Of a stretch of 64,000 nt of DNA, positions 31,313-42,450 are shown one piece after another; the stretch's first letter is position 1; every line of letters begins with the position of its first letter. The stretch covers positions 27,697,267 to 27,761,266 of the forward strand of contig NC_058519.1 in assembly GCF_904849725.1 (NCBI RefSeq). Direction: 5' to 3'. Both the position numbers and the translations under genes were made by a program. The stretch is from Hordeum vulgare subsp. vulgare. Its lineage: Eukaryota > Streptophyta > Magnoliopsida > Poales > Poaceae. The notes under the pieces were generated by a model. It was not told the DNA's origin, did no database searches, and worked only from the letters and a program-made list of their open reading frames with translations.

Positions 31313-31807
31313 TGTTGGGGATATTACCTATGGGTAACCCGCCCCTAGTGGGTCGGGTCACCAAAGGGGCGACTCACCATTAGCTGCGCGTCCCGTGGCC
31401 CAGAAGCTGATGGCGGTTCGAGAGGTCGTGTGGATGATGGATTACCAAGAAAGCTCCTGATCGTGGGGGACACGGTGACTTAGAGATAACGAAAGCCACA
31501 AAAAGTAGAATGGCAGGACTTTGTAAACCCTAGGGCCTCGACCTGTATATAAAGGCGAGTCCCAGGGAGAGGTCAGGCGAGTTAGAGAGAATCGAGAGCT
31601 AGGTCAGGTGAGTTACGCCCTCCTTGTAATCGAAACCACCACTAATCCACACAAAGCAGGACGTAGGCTTTTACCTCCTCACGAGGGGACGAACCTGGGT
31701 AAATCTGAGTCTCTCTTTCGCTCACCCCCTTCGAGTCGCCACCAAGGTGCGATGGCTCCATCTCTAAGTCCTTTCACGAGGACATCTGCCGTGACAAAAC
31801 CACGACA
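31313..31807 (+). mobile_element. Element B: 5' LTR of a Tat-lineage (RIRE2/Grande-like) Gypsy element
   Basis: The LTR starts TGTTGGGGATATTACCTATG and ends ACCACGACA, 495 bp. It carries a TATATAAA-like box (CTGTATATAAAGG near 31540). It is followed by a primer-binding site and a gag gene on the plus strand. The 3' LTR is beyond the window, because elements E and F lie in between. Confidence 0.8.
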
Positions 31808-31808
31808 G

Positions 31809-31827
31809 TTGACACCCACCATGGGGC
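31809..31827 (+). promoter_or_regulatory. Element B primer-binding site
   Basis: TTGACACCCACCATGGGGC, immediately after the LTR. The intact form in element C reads TTGGCGCCCACCATGGGGC. The two differences here are G to A at CpG or neighbouring positions, as expected from decay of methylated DNA. Confidence 0.75.
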
Positions 31828-33513
31828 TAGCGCACGGTGGAGTTGAGTTCTCGAAGGGAGCCCTACCAGGGTTAGAAAGCTATGCGGTCGGCATCATGAC
31901 TAAAGGCCACCGCAGGAAGTATTACATCGACAACTCGCTGTGGGAGCCGGATCCCCTTTGGCAAGATCAACGTCTTCATCGGCATGATCAGGACGCCCGT
32001 GCCTGAGCCGGACATCTCCACCGACATCATCGAGCCGGCCAGGTACGTCCTCCCTGCTACACGACGGGACAGGAGTCGCCACGTTTTTGTCGGTTTCACG
32101 CTGGGAGAGGACGCACAAGACGAAGTGGCGGGTCAGGAGATCACCCCTGTCAATTCTGATGGCGAGTCATCCATGGGTGAGACGGAATCGATCCACCCTC
32201 TTGAGGAAGGACAGCTCGAGGGGCTGTCTTTGGCAATGGATCCCGAGGTCTTCGAGAGGTCCTGCCAACAAATCGCCATCTATATGGCAGGATCAGCACA
32301 GCATCAGCAGAATCCAACTGGCAATAACGAGACCGGGGGAACGTCCAAACCCCCGGCGCAAACCATGATGGAGCTAGCGGTGGAGGTCGCCAGCCTCATG
32401 GCAACCACAATCACGCCCGAGAATCAGGAGTTTGTCAACGCCGAGTTAGCTAAGCTGCGGGAGGCAATGGCCAAGGCACAGCGGGATATGGAAGCAGAAG
32501 CCGTCAGGATGGAGACGCAGCAAGCCGCGGTCACAACAGAAACGGAGCGACTGAACACCGAAGGCTGGCAGCTCGAGAGATAACAGCGCGTGTCTAACGC
32601 CGTTCACCAAAGGAGGCACAACGGGCGCATCCCAGCCGACTTACACCCAACTCGCCTTTTCGATACTCCGCGCACCCTCACGGCGGGTCCCGATCAGCCT
32701 TTACAAACCATGCTGAGGGGAGGAGCGGTTCCACCGCCCAATCCGCCGCCGCCTTAGCCAATGGATGCCCATGCGACTCGGTTCCAGACGCCACGGGGTC
32801 ACTTCTCGAATCCTGTAGACAATGTGCTGGCGGCAACCCACCACCTGGAGTCCCTTCCGATCTACGAAAACACGCCGACCGAGGTGGAAGCCAGAAACGC
32901 CATTGAGATGCTGAAGATGGCCGTGGTTCAGCACGCGCAATATTCTCATAGCCTTGATCGGCTGCACTCCACGCCTCAGGCGAGTCACACCAGAAGCCGC
33001 CATGAGGATTTCCCCGCAGTAACCAGTGGGCCGCGGCGATTCCCTCAACACGACCCGCTCGGGGTGCCCGACACGCGAGCCCAGAACATCGTGGATGCAG
33101 CGCGAGCCGCGCATCACATAGAGCCAACCGCCGCGGCAGGTCAGGCTTACCCGGCTTATATGTCATCACCTCCCGCGCCCATGGACGCTGGGGGCAAGCA
33201 CATTGGGGTATCGTGTCTCGCACCAGTTCCGCGGAACGAGCACATGCCGAAGGACTTCAAAGGGCCCAAGAAGGTCCCCAACTACTTGCCGGATCTTGAA
33301 CCCGGGTCATGGATCGAGAGCTACGAACTTGTGATGGATATGCTCGACATAAGCGAGGCGGTCTGCACTAAATACTTCACTATGATGCTTGAAGGGACGG
33401 CACACACGTGGCTGAAAACCTGCCGCCCAACTCCATCAACACTTGGGCGGAGCTGAAAGAGCGCTTCACCAAGAACTTCAGAGGGACCTGCAAGCGCCCA
33501 ATGACTATCATCG
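31820..33513 (+). pseudogene. Element B gag, 5' part
   Basis: The frame begins near the ATG at 31820 region (GLAHGGVEFSKGA) and shows YYIDNSLWEPDP, then after a one-base shift INVFIGMIRTPVPEPDIS. A long coiled-coil-like segment (EFVNAELAKLREAMAKAQRD) follows. The Retrotrans_gag core then shows MPKDFKGPKKVPNYLPDLEP, YELVMDMLDISEAVCTKYF and MMLEGTAHTWL. After another shift it reads INTWAELKERFTKNFRGT. TAA at 32581-32583 and TAG near 32756 are in-frame stops. The gene is split at 33514-33518 by the insertion of element A, whose duplicated target is ACCTA. Confidence 0.85.
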
Positions 33514-33518
33514 ACCTA

Positions 33519-35066
33519 TTATACGTCTCCAACACATCTATAATTTTTGATGGTTTCATGCTATTATCTTGTCAAACTTTGGATGTTTTGTATGCCTTTT
33601 ATATATTTTTTGGGACTAACTTATTAACTCAGTGCCAAGTGCTAGTTCCTGTTTTTTCCATGTTTTTGACCCCTTTCAAAGGAGGATTTTGAACGGAGTC
33701 CAAACGGAATGAAACTGCCAAAACGATTTTTTTCTGAAACAGAAAAATATTGGGAAGCCGGAGAATCAGGGCAGGGGGAGTGCAGGGACCCCACAAGCCC
33801 TCATGGCGCGGCCAGGGGGGCCCGTGCCTCCCTGGCTTGTGGGCTCCCCGAGCCTCCTCTGCCCTAGGTTTTGCGCCTATATATTCCCTAAAATCTCAGA
33901 AAAAATCAGGAGATCATCATAAGAACTTTTCCGCCGCCGCAAGCTTCTGTCTCCGCAAGATCCCATCTGGGGCACGTTCTGGTGCCCTGCCGGAGGGGGA
34001 TTCGGATACGGAGGGCTTCTTCATCAACACCATGACCTCTCCGATGATGCGTGAGTAGTTCACCATAGACCTATGGGTCCATAACTAGTAGCTAGATGGC
34101 TTCTTCTCTCTCTTGGATCTTCAATACAAAGTTCTCCATGATCTTCATGGAGATCTATCTGATGTAATCTTGTTTTGTGGTGTGTTTGTCTAGATCCGAT
34201 GAATTGTGGATTTATGATAAGATTATCTATGAATCTTATTTGAGTTTCTTCTGATCTCTCTTATGCATGATTTCATATCCTTGTAATTCTCTTCGAGTTG
34301 TGGGTTTTGTTTGGCCAACTAGATCTATGATTCTTGCAATGGGAGAAGTGCTTGGTTTTGGGTTCATACCGTGCGGTGACCTCACCCAGTGATAGAAGGG
34401 GTAGCGAGGCACGCATCGTGTTGTTGCCATCAAGGGTAAAAAGATGGTGTTTTCATCATTGGTTTGAGTTTGTCCCTCTACATCATGTCATGTTGCTTAA
34501 GGCGTTACTCTGTTCGTCATGAACTCAATACACTAGATGCATGCTGGATAACAGTCGATGTGTGGAGTAATAGTAGTAGATGCAGAAAGTATCGGTCTAC
34601 TTGTCTCGGACGCGATGCCTATATGTATGATCACTGCCTTAGATATCATCATGTCTTTGCGCGGTTCCATCAATTGCTCTACAGTAATTTGTTCACCCAT
34701 CGTAATACTTGCTATTTTGAGAGAAGCCTCTAGTGAACACTATGGCCCCCGGGTCTACTCCACACCATATTTTCAGCCTTGGTCTTTTACTTTGTTGCAC
34801 TTTACGTCTTTAGATCTCACTTTGCAAACAATCTTGAAGGGATTGACAACCCCTTTATAGCGTTGGGTGCAAGCTCGTTTGTGTTTGCGCAGGTACTCTG
34901 GACTTGACGAGATTCTCCTACTGGATTGATACCTTGGTTCTCAAACTGAGGTAAATACTTACTGCTCCTGTGCTGCATCACCCTTTCCTCTTCAAGGGAA
35001 AAACCAACGCAAGCCCAGTCTCTGTCAACGTGTCAATCTCTGGCGCTGTTGTCTGTTGTCGTAGTA
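33519..35066 (+). repeat. Element A 5' LTR, 1548 bp
   Basis: It begins TTATACGTCTCCAACACATC (the canonical start is TGATACGTCTCC, seen in the 3' LTR) and ends GTCGTAGTA where the 3' LTR has GCCGTAGCA. Both terminal dinucleotides are thus mutated. The first 275 bp differ from the 3' LTR at roughly 20 positions by eye, so the insertion is not recent. Confidence 0.88.
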
Positions 35067-35079
35067 GAAGAATTTTTGG

Positions 35080-35100
35080 TACAGTTGCCAGGGAGGATCA
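35080..35100 (+). promoter_or_regulatory. Element A putative primer-binding region
   Basis: TTGGTACAGTTGCCAGGGAG lies about 12 bases after the LTR end. The position and the TTGCCnGGGAG core resemble the TGGCGCCGTTGCCGGGGA region of related Athila-type elements. The tRNA is not identified. Confidence 0.45.
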
Positions 35101-35292
35101 AGTCAAGAACTCATCCAAGTAGGTGTCGCAAAATCATCTCTTGCATTTACTTTGTTTGCCAGTTGCCTCTCGTTTTCCTCTCCCCCACTTCACAATTTGC
35201 CTTTTTCGTTTGCCTTTTTCGTTCGCTTTTTCGTTTGCCCTTGTCTCTCGCTTGTTTTATGTTCGTCTGTGTGGGATAGTCTACCTGTCCTC

Positions 35293-35979
35293 ATGGCTAG
35301 ATCCACCACTTCGAACGATACTCTCGAGAGCGAAGTTCTCAATTTCAAACAAATTGAGGAATAAAACTTAAAGGACGCTTGGTATAGGATTTGCAATGCT
35401 GAGAGTAGATCTACTCATAAGCAATCCACTACCGTCCTAGTTCACAGTTTTTATGTGGGTGTTTCTCCTTGGAATAGGTATATTCTTGACACCATCGTAG
35501 GTGGGAATTTCTTGGGTAGCCATACCGTTGATTCTTACGACGCTGTAATAAATTTGGTAGGCTCACCCCCACTCATGGTTAATGGAACTACCTTAACTCT
35601 GGAACATGTGATGCGTAGGCTGGACGTCATTGAAAATAAAGTCTCTATGATCGAACTTATTGAGAATTTGAATAAAAAGATCCACAATCAAATCACTCAG
35701 TACGAAGCCAGGGTGGGAATGGTTTTGAAAAATTTAAAGGAGAAGGAACCCACAGTTAACGAAAAACTAGGTCATGATTCCACTAGGATTGGCAAACTAG
35801 AGGATGTTATAACCAACTTGGGTTCCACTTTTGCCGCTGTGCAGAATACTCCAAATTTTGCCCACAATATTTTTGTTCCTAAAAATATTGGTGAATCATC
35901 TAGTAAGAAAGATGAAGACCTTAAGATGATGAGTGATCACGCTACTTATGGTTTGAGCACCAAAGACGACGATACATGA
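35293..35979 (+). pseudogene. Element A gag-like N-terminal protein
   Basis: The ATG at 35293 opens a frame that reads MARSTTSN and then EVLNFKQIEE before a TAA at 35362-35364. It continues in the same frame (DAWYRICNAESRSTHK, SFYVGVSPWNRYILD, TLTLEHVMRRLDVIENK) to the stop at 35979. With one nonsense codon repaired it would be about 228 residues. It matches the N-terminal part of Gag in Triticeae Athila-type families (a helical region rich in charged residues, ending in a Ser/Lys-rich tail). No pol follows. Confidence 0.75.
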
Positions 35980-38684
35980 TTCTATTGCTTTTATGCCTAG
36001 CTAAGGGCGTTAAACAATAGCGCTTGTTGGGAGGCAACCCAATGAAATTTTCTTTTTTTCTTTCTGTTTTGTTGCGTCCACACCATCATAATTCTGTTGT
36101 GAATGTGTTTTGTGTGTTTCTTTTTGTGTTATAGCCAAGCAAAACCTTTATGACTGGTCTTGGTAATGGTCGTTTTATCCTGCTGGAAAAAGACAGAAAC
36201 TTTTCGCTCACGAGATGATTGTTCATTTTTATTCAGAAAGAGATTTTGGGTTGATTCTTTTTGATGCTTGTTGATATGCCTTTTTCCCAGGCATTCGTAA
36301 TTTTTCAGAATTTCCGAGGTACCAGAAGTATATGAAGTATACAGATTTCTACAGACCGGTCTGTTTTTGACAGATTATGTTTTTGTTGAGTTGGTTGCTT
36401 GTTTTAAGGAAACTATGGTTAGTATAGGGGGGTACTAGACATGTAAAAGTGAGAATACAGTATCCCAACACCAATATAGATATAATTCAGGTTTGCTAAA
36501 GTACCAAAATAGGTGGTAGTTTGTTTTCTTGTGCTAATGTTATCACGAGTTTCTGTTTAAGTTTTGTGTTGTGAAGTTTTCAAGTTTTGGGTGATGTTCT
36601 CATGGACAAAGAGATAAGGAGTGTAAAGAGCTCAAGCTTGGGGATGCCCAAGTCATCCCAAGCCAAATTCAAGGACACCAAAAAGCCTAAGCTTGGGGAT
36701 GCCCCGGGAAGGCATTCCCTCTTTCGTCTTCAATCCATCGGTAACATTACTTGGAGCTATATTTTTATTTACCACATGATATGTGTTTTGCTTGGAGCGT
36801 CTTGTATCGTAGGGGTCTTTTCTTTTTATTGTGTCACAATCATCCTTGCTGCACACCTTTTTGAGAGAGAGAGACATTCACTCATCGTGATTTTGCTAGA
36901 ATGCTCATAGTGCTTCACTTATATCTTTTGAGCTAGATAATTTTTCTCTATGTGCTTCACTTATATCTTTTAGAGCACAGCGGTGCGTGACTTGGTAGTT
37001 GTCTTATGCTATGAAAGTAGTCCCAAAGGTGATAGGTATCCAAAGAGGATACAAAAACCTCCATCGTCATGTGCATTGAGTAGAAAGAGAAGTCTTGATT
37101 CCTCTCAATTAGTTTTGAGACGTGGATTTGGTAATATTAAGAGCTATGTTAGTAGGGTGTTGTGAATCTAGAAATACTTGTGTTGAAGTTAGTGATTCTC
37201 GTAGCATGCACGTATGGTGAACCGCTATGTTAGGAAGTCGGAGCATAATTGATCTATTGATTGTCATCCTTTGTGTTGAGGTCGGGATCGCGCGATGGTT
37301 AACACCTACCAACCCTTCCCCTAGGAGTATGCGTTTAGCACTTTGTTTCGATTACTAATAAAAACTTTCACAACAAGTACGTGAGTTCTTCATGACTAAT
37401 GTGAGTCCATGGTATAGATGCATTTTCACCTTCCACCATTGCTAGCCTCTCTAGTTCCACGCAATTCCGCCGGTACACAAACTCACCATATGCCTTCCTC
37501 AAAACAGCCACCATACCTACCTACTATGGCATTTTCATAGCCATTCCGAGATATATTGCCATGCAACTCCCACCGTTCCGTCTCATGACTTGTGCCGTCA
37601 CTCTCATATTGCCATTGCATGATCGTAATAAAGCTAACGAGATGTTTCAACGTCATACGCCAAGCTAGATCATTGCACATCCTGGTACACTTTCGGAGGC
37701 ATTTCCTATAGAGTCATCATCATTTTGAGCTTTGAGTTGTGAGTAAATAAAAGTGTGATGATCATCATTATGAGAGCATTGTCCCGTGTGAGGAAATAAA
37801 AAAAAGAGAAGAGGCCAAAGAGCCCATACAAAAAAGAAAAGAAAAGAAAAGGCCTAAGAGCCCAAATAAAAAAAATAAAAATAAAAAAGAGAGAAAAAGA
37901 GAGAAGGGACAATGCTACTATCTTTTTCCACACTTGTGCTTCACAATAGCACCATATTCTTCATGATTGAGAGCTTCTTGCTTTGTCACTACCATATGCT
38001 AGTGGGAATCTTCATTATATAACTTGGCTTGTATATTCCACTGATGGGCTTCTTCACATTGCCCTAGGTCTTCGTGAGCAAGTAAGTTGGATGCACACCC
38101 ACTAGTTTTCCTTTTGAGCTTTCACATACTTATAGCTCTAGTGCATACTTTGTATGGAAATCCCTACTCATTCACATTGATATCTATTAATGGGCATCTC
38201 CATAGCCCTTTGATACACCGAGTCAATGTGACCATCTCCTCCTTTTTGTCTCACAACCACCACCACACTCTATTCCACCTATAGTGCTATATCCATGGCT
38301 CACGCTCATGTGTTGCGTGATAGTTATAAAAAGTTTGAGAAAGTAAGAGTGCGAAAGCAATTACTTGGCCAATACCAGGGTTGTGCATGATTTACATTAG
38401 TTGTGTGAGGATGATGGAGCATAGCCAAACTATATGATTTTGTAGGGATAACTTTCCTTGGCCTTGTTATTTTGAAAGTTCATGATTACCTTGCTAGTTT
38501 GCTTGAAGTATTATTGTTTTCATGTCAATAGAAAACTATTGTTTTGAATCTTACGGATCTGAACATTCATGTCACATGAAAGAAGTTGCAAAGGACAACT
38601 ATGCTAGGTAGCATTCCACATCAAAAATTCAGTCTTTATCACTTCCCTACCCGAGGACGAGCAGGAGTTAAGCTTGGGGATGCT
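35980..38684 (+). other. Element A non-coding internal region
   Basis: About 2.7 kb without recognisable domains. The tract AAGCTTGGGGATGC occurs three times, at 36634, 36689 and 38670; only the last abuts an LTR and is the working polypurine tract. A purine-rich stretch (AAAAAAGAGAAGAGG) lies at 37798-37910. Confidence 0.65.
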
Positions 38685-39796
38685 TGATACGTCTCCAACG
38701 TATCTATAATTTTTGATGGCTTCATGCTATTATCTTGTCAAACTTTGGATGTTTTGTATGCCTTTTATATATTTTTTGGGACTAACTTATTAACTCAGTG
38801 CCAAGTGCCAGTTCTTGTTTTTTCCATATTTTTGACCCCTTTCAGAGGAGGATTTTGAACGGAGTCCAAACGAAATTAAACTGCCAAAAAGATTTTTTCC
38901 GAAACAGAAAAAGATCGGGAAGGAGGAGAATCAGGGCAGGGGGCCTGCAGGGACCCCACAAGCCCTCATGGCAAGGCCAGGGGGGCCGCGCCTCCTTGGC
39001 TTCTGGGCTCCTTGAGCCTCCTCTACCCTAGGTTTTGCGCCTATATATTCCCTAAAATCCCAGAAAAAATTAGGAGATCATCGAAAGTACTTTTCCGCCG
39101 CCGCAAGCTTCTGTCTCCGCAAGATCCCATCTGGGGCACGTTCTGGTGCCCTGCTGGAGGGGGATTCGGATACGGAGGGCTTCTTCATCAACACCATGAC
39201 CTCTCCGATGATGCGTGAGTAGTTCACCATACACCTACGGGTCCATAGCTAGTAGCTAGATGACTTCTTCTCTCTCTTGGATCTTCAATACAAAGTTCTC
39301 CATGATCTTCATGGATATCTATCCGATGTAATCTTCTTTTGCGGTGTTTGTCGAGATCCGATGAATTGTGGATTTATGATCAGATTATCTATGAATCTTA
39401 TTTGAGTTTGGTATGATCTCTCTTATGCACGATTTCATATCCTTGTAATTCTCTTCGAGTTGTGGGTTTTGTTTGGCCAACTAGATCTATGATTCTTGCA
39501 ATGGGAGAAGTGCTTGGTTTTGGGTTCATACTGTGCGATGACCTCACCCAGTGAAAGAAGGGGTAGCAAGGCCGGCATCGTGTTGTTGCCATCAAGGGTA
39601 AAAAGATGGAGTTTTCATCATTGGTTTGTGTTTATCCCTCTATATCATGTCATCTTGCTTAAGGCGTTACTCTGTTCGTCATGAACTCAATACACTAGAT
39701 GCATGTTGGATAACGGTCGATGTGTGGAGTAATAGTAGTAGATGCAGAAACTATCGGTATACTTGTCTCGGACGTGATGCCTATATGTATGATCAT
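38685..39796 (+). repeat. Element A 3' LTR, left part
   Basis: It starts TGATACGTCTCCAACGTATC directly after AAGCTTGGGGATGCT and matches 33519-34640. It is interrupted within CCTATATGTATGATCAT, where element C inserted. Confidence 0.92.
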
Positions 39797-40375
39797 TGAC
39801 GGGGATATAGCCCTAGGGTAGGGCCATAGGTCTGACCAATACGTCCTACCCAAGGGCACCTCATTATTAGTTTAAGGACTACAAGGGAAATTCCTACTGG
39901 ATCGTGACAACATCTAATCCACTCGGTACGGATCCACTCAGACAAGTACATTCCATCCAGTCGGATGACAGTCAACCACTCGGCCGTATGACTCACTCGG
40001 TCATGCAAATACCAACAGTCGGCAAGACATCTGTAGTGGGCTGACATTATGGCATCAATGCCCCATCTTGTAACATAAGAGGTGAGGAGGTGGCACACTC
40101 TATATAAGCCACCCCCTCCACATAGCTAAGGACATCTTCTTCTTCTCCTCCTTCGGTCTCATTCTTTCCCTCGAGCTCTGGCTCTCTCTCTACACCATGT
40201 AACTCATGTTCATGATAGGTAAAACAAAGCCTCTCCGGAGCACGAGACATAGGGTTGTTATCTCCACTGTGAGAGGCATGAACTCGCTAAAACCACCATG
40301 TCACCCATGTGCATCTTGATAGATCATGCTCCGTTATCCTACCCTCTTTCTATTGTCGGAATCGTTACCACGACA
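39797..40375 (+). repeat. Element C 5' LTR, 579 bp
   Basis: It starts TGACGGGGATATAGCCCTAG and ends GTTACCACGACA. CACTCTATATAAGCCACC (about 40096-40113) contains a TATATAA box, so the promoter and start of transcription lie about 300 bp into the LTR. The U3 part has several CACTCGG motifs. Confidence 0.9.
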
Positions 40376-40377
40376 TT

Positions 40378-40395
40378 TGGCGCCCACCATGGGGC
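40378..40395 (+). promoter_or_regulatory. Element C primer-binding site
   Basis: TGGCGCCCACCATGGGGC begins two bases after the LTR end, the usual position. The sequence is the type used by Tat-lineage Gypsy elements in grasses; the tRNA is not assigned here. Confidence 0.8.
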
Positions 40396-40707
40396 TTGGC
40401 GTCTATCGAGCCATGATGCATATGGTTATTTCTTCAGCCACCGGCGGCAGATCGATTCCCGCTGGTGCCCTCTATTCAGTTTCATCTTCATGATTTAACA
40501 CCTTTGTTTTGTACTGTTCATCTCCAAGACAAACGAAGCATCAGGGAAACAAACATCCATTCAAGCACATACAAGAAGAATCCTCGAACTTCAGCAAGAG
40601 CGGCGTGAGATCAGGAAGCCGATCACGTCTCCACACACGGCATTCGACACCATTCGCCACGTCGTCGACTCCGGTCTCGTGTTCTCGGCCACTCGACAAT
40701 TACCTCC
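40396..40707 (+). other. Element C leader, no gene
   Basis: Non-coding sequence between the primer-binding site and the zinc-finger fragment. No gag-like reading frame is present. The break between retroelement leader and captured gene probably lies in 40500-40730, where composition turns GC-rich. Confidence 0.45.
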
Positions 40708-41469
40708 GTGGTGCAGGCGCAGGCTCGACATGGAGCAGGCTCCGAGCTCTGCACAAAGCATAGACTGGTGCTATTCCGGGAGGAGCGGACCGTGGACGAT
40801 CGGCTGCAGCAGCACGGGGGCGTCGTCGTGAAGCGGAAGCGCACCAAGAGGATGCGCCACCAGACGCCGCCGGTGGCCTGCTCCTCGGCGTCCTCCTCCG
40901 AGAGCACCACCACCGAGGAGGAGGACATGGCCCACTGCCTCATCCTCCTCGCCCAGGGCGCCGCGCCGCCCGTCGACTCGAGGCCGCCGCCACCCGCCCT
41001 CGTCATGGTGCCGCAGGAGGCTCGGCAGGGGACGGCGTCGCTTCCTCCGCCCGGCCCTCTGCCGGCGCCGGCGACCAAGGCGGAGAGGTACACCAGCCGC
41101 AAGTACACGGAGGCGGCCACCACCGCGGACTGCGTCAGGGCCGGCTTCTACGTGTACGAGTGCAAGACCTGCAACAAGTGCTTTCCCACCTTGCAAGCCC
41201 TCGACGGCCACCGCGCCAGCCACAAGAAGCCACGCCTCGCCGGCGCCGACACCGACGACGACAGCCCCACAAACGCCACAACCGCCGCCATCGCCAAGCT
41301 GTCCAAGCCGCCGACGATGAAGACGGCGTCTCCACCGCTGTCACAGATGACGACAGCATCGCCGCCTCCGCCTCCGCCGCCTCAGGTCGACGACGCCCCG
41401 GACGTGACCACCGTGCCGAGCCTCAACAACGGCGGCAGCGCCGTTTGCAACGCTATCAATACCAGGTAG
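40708..41469 (+). pseudogene. Captured C2H2 (C1-2i, ZAT-like) zinc-finger gene fragment
   Basis: The open frame of 253 codons has no ATG at its start (GTG at 40708); the first in-frame ATG is at 40852. It encodes a basic VVVKRKRTKRMR segment, then EEEDMAHCLILLAQG, which resembles the L-box region of ZAT-type regulators, then one zinc finger, YECKTCNKCFPTLQALDGHR, with both Cys and both His present. The QALGGH core typical of plant fingers reads QALDGH. The second finger and the C-terminal EAR repression motif of complete ZAT proteins are absent; a Pro/Ser/Thr-rich tail ends at the TAG 41467-41469. GC content is far above the surrounding retroelement. I infer capture of part of a host gene, without introns in the captured part, in the sense orientation of the LTRs. 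Confidence 0.85.
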
Positions 41470-41819
41470 CCACCTCCTCGAGCCATAACTGCCTGCACGA
41501 AATAAGGAAATCGGAGGACGGCTCCCACCAGTGGGAAACTCCGCTGACACCGCTTTGTCGAGGTATAATCGCCTCATTAAGTGCCATCAATTAAACATTT
41601 TTTGGATCAGTTAACTGTGCATGCATGCATGCATTACCGCCCGTCATCATTGGTATGCCTTAATTATCTGTCGTCATGCATAACCAGATTATGTGTGGTC
41701 CGTAATCCCAAAAATAGAATCCAACAGAAACAAAAATATTTGTAGCTATGCTTGCTATTAACTTACATGACACCGCTTTGTCAAGATGAATTTTGCATAC
41801 AGATGACCAACATGCAGTG
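41470..41819 (+). other. Element C, sequence downstream of the captured fragment
   Basis: No ORF with a domain. The motif GACACCGCTTTGTC is present twice (about 41548 and 41769). The stretch might be captured 3' flank or untranslated DNA of the zinc-finger gene. Confidence 0.4.
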
Positions 41820-42120
41820 ACTCGGTCGTCCTACATGCTGTCGCTCGGTCGGACGCGTCGTCATCATTCGGCCGCTCTGCGCACCGTCGCTCAGTAGGAC
41901 ACGCGTCGTCAGCACTCGACCGCCCCGTGTGCCGTCACTCAGTCGGACTTGTGGTCATCACTCGGCGGCCCTACATATCGTCGCTCGGAGGGACGCATCG
42001 TCATCACTCGGCCACTCTGCGCACCGTCGCTCAGTCGGACACGCATCGTCCGCACTCGGCCACTCTGCGCACCGTCGCTTAGTCGGACACGCATCGTCCG
42101 CACTCGGCCGCCCCACGCGT
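41820..42120 (+). repeat. Tandem array, period about 48 bp, in the 3' LTR of element C
   Basis: About six diverged units contain GCACCGTCGCTCAGTCGGAC, then ACGCATCGTCCGCACTCGG. The last two full units begin near 42011 and 42059. The array stands where the proximal part of the 3' LTR should be and shares the CACTCGG motif with U3 of the 5' LTR. It may be an expanded version of U3. Short ORFs in it are translated repeats. Confidence 0.75.
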
Positions 42121-42445
42121 CGTCATCAATGCCCCATCTTGTAACATAAGTGGTGAGGAGGTGGCGCACTCTATATAAGCCACCCCTCCACATAGCTAAG
42201 GACATCTTCTTCTTCTCCTCCTTCGGGCTCATTCTTTCCCTCGAGCTCTGACTCTCTCTCTACACCATGTAACTCATGTCCATGACAGATAAAACAAAGC
42301 TTCTCCGGAGCACGAGACGTAGGGTTGTTATCTCCACTATGAGAGGCCTGAACTCGCTAAAACCACCATGTCACCCATGTGCATCTTGATAGATCATGCT
42401 CCGTTATCCTACCCTCTTTCTATTGTCGGAATCGTTACCACGACA
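42121..42445 (+). repeat. Element C 3' LTR, distal part
   Basis: From GTCATCAATGCCCCATCTTG to GTTACCACGACA the sequence matches 40050-40375 with few differences, including the TATATAAGCCACC box. The target duplication ATCAT follows directly. Confidence 0.92.
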
Positions 42446-42450
42446 ATCAT

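Larger units (their letters stand above)
39797..42445 (+). mobile_element. Element C: small LTR element carrying a captured zinc-finger gene fragment
   Basis: The target duplication ATCAT lies at 39792-39796 and 42446-42450. The element has a 579 bp 5' LTR, a primer-binding site, about 1.4 kb of internal DNA containing part of a plant C2H2 zinc-finger gene, a tandem array and the distal part of a 3' LTR. Total length is 2649 bp. No gag, protease, RT, RNase H or integrase is present, so it is non-autonomous. The LTR end (ACCACGACA) and primer-binding site closely resemble those of element B, so a Tat-lineage Gypsy element may supply its enzymes (inference). Confidence 0.9.
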
